Shown here: piece by piece, positions 15,056 to 15,808 of the stretch | Numbering within the stretch: the first letter of the stretch is position 1 | How the letters are laid out: each line of letters begins with the position of its first letter | Source: Terrimonas sp964445775 | Lineage (GTDB): Bacteria > Bacteroidota > Bacteroidia > Chitinophagales > Chitinophagaceae | Direction of reading: 5' to 3' | Assembly (NCBI GenBank): GCA_964445775.1 | Contig: CAYUMH010000105.1 | Location: 1 to 15,808, forward strand | Length of the DNA stretch: 15,808 nucleotides | Made by a program: the position numbers and the translations under genes | Notes under the pieces: generated by a model | Told to the model about the DNA's origin: nothing | Databases searched by the model: none | What the model saw: only the letters and a program-made list of their open reading frames with translations

Positions 15056-15808
15056 TTGAAATACTATAGTACCAACAAACAATCACCTGCTGTTGATTTT
15101 AAACAGGCCGCCATTGCCGGCCAGGCGCCGGATAAGGGATTGTATTTTCCGGAACAGTTACCAACAGTCAGTACTGACCTGATCCGGGATATTGAAAGCT
15201 TAAGTAATGAATCAATAGCCTGGGAGGTCATCAAACCCTATGTAGGCGATAGTATACCGGCCGGTGTATTACAGCAGATCGTATCAGAAACCGTAAACTT
15301 TCCTTTACCCCTGGTGCCGGTAACCGATACCATCTCTTCGCTGGAATTATTCCACGGGCCTACATTAGCTTTTAAAGATATCGGCGCCCGTTTTATGAGC
15401 CGTTGCCTGGGTTATTTTTTAAAGGATGAAACAAAAAAAGTAACTGTACTGGTAGCCACCAGCGGTGATACCGGCGGGGCCGTGGCCAATGGCTTTTACG
15501 GTGTAGAAGGAGTGGAGGTAGTTATATTGTATCCATCCGGTAAAGTAAGCCCGGTACAGGAAAAACAATTAACCGGATTAGGCGGCAATATACATGCGTT
15601 GGAAGTGAATGGCAGTTTTGATGATTGCCAGCAATTGGTAAAAGAAGCTTTTGCCGATGAGGACCTGCGCAGCCGGGTATTCCTTACCTCGGCCAACTCT
15701 ATTAATGTAGCCCGCTGCCTGCCCCAGCAGTTTTATTATTTCTTTGCCCGGAAGCAGTGGACCAATAAAAACAATCCGCCTGTAATAGCCGTGCCCAGTG
15801 GTAATTTC
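15056..15808 (+). CDS. thrC: Threonine synthase, N-terminal part (cut by window end)
   Basis: The frame is open for 251 codons to the right edge. Threonine synthase converts O-phosphohomoserine to threonine with pyridoxal phosphate. The start is TTG at 15056: it gives (M)KYYSTNKQSPAVDF and then APDKGLYFPEQ, the standard N-terminus of the family, and no ATG exists in the right place. The cofactor lysine is K107 in HGPTLAFKDIGARF. The LVATSGDTGGAVA block and LYPSGKVSPVQEKQLT also belong to the phosphate and cofactor site of this family, and SANSINVAR lies near the cut. About 180 residues should be missing at the C-terminus. As the third gene after thrA and thrB it completes the pathway from aspartate semialdehyde. 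A TTG start may lower its translation relative to thrB. Confidence 0.94.
   Translation, partial: MKYYSTNKQSPAVDFKQAAIAGQAPDKGLYFPEQLPTVSTDLIRDIESLSNESIAWEVIKPYVGDSIPAGVLQQIVSETVNFPLPLVPVTDTISSLELFHGPTLAFKDIGARFMSRCLGYFLKDETKKVTVLVATSGDTGGAVANGFYGVEGVEVVILYPSGKVSPVQEKQLTGLGGNIHALEVNGSFDDCQQLVKEAFADEDLRSRVFLTSANSINVARCLPQQFYYFFARKQWTNKNNPPVIAVPSGNF

Overview
The window reads as the chromosome of a Bacteroidota bacterium, most likely of the family Chitinophagaceae. The grounds are protein family resemblance, start codons without Shine-Dalgarno sequences, A-rich upstream regions, and one good match to the TAnnTTTG promoter element of this phylum. The taxonomic call is an inference; no rRNA or marker search was possible. 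I see no transposase, phage gene, tRNA, rRNA or CRISPR array. This is mostly a housekeeping region with one signalling cluster.

Layout from left to right. (1) Positions 1-193 hold a short interspersed-repeat-like element and an 8-bp periodic array. They precede a secreted M14-type zinc carboxypeptidase (194-2707) that ends at a strong intrinsic terminator. (2) Positions 3016-7524 hold a Ser/Thr phosphorylation module on the + strand: a membrane protein with a cytoplasmic FHA domain and a predicted periplasmic trypsin-like protease, a PP2C-type phosphatase, and a Hanks-type kinase with one membrane span and an extracytoplasmic C-terminal domain. Phosphatase and kinase overlap by 4 bases. (3) A bidirectional terminator separates the kinase from a convergent S41 carboxyl-terminal processing protease (7598-9184, - strand). 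(4) Two amino-sugar recycling genes follow: a BadF/BcrAD-type sugar kinase (9332-10177) and the MurNAc-6-phosphate etherase murQ (10392-11219). Between them lies a second degenerate copy of the repeat seen at the left edge. (5) The threonine operon runs from about 11293 to the right edge: a promoter-like element, a small leader peptide gene rich in Thr and Ile codons, RNA hairpins, fused aspartokinase/homoserine dehydrogenase (thrA), homoserine kinase (thrB), and threonine synthase (thrC, cut by the window end, TTG start).

The observation I rate highest is the 23-residue leader peptide at 11361-11432, absent from ordinary ORF calls. It ends in a run of Thr and Ile codons, overlaps a 7-bp RNA hairpin, and sits upstream of thrA just as thrL does in enterobacteria. 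This suggests ribosome-mediated attenuation of threonine synthesis in a Bacteroidota genome. Second is the FHA-protease/PP2C/kinase cluster. Its topology suggests that cytoplasmic phosphorylation state could be passed through the membrane to a periplasmic protease. Both functional readings are inferences from sequence and gene order.
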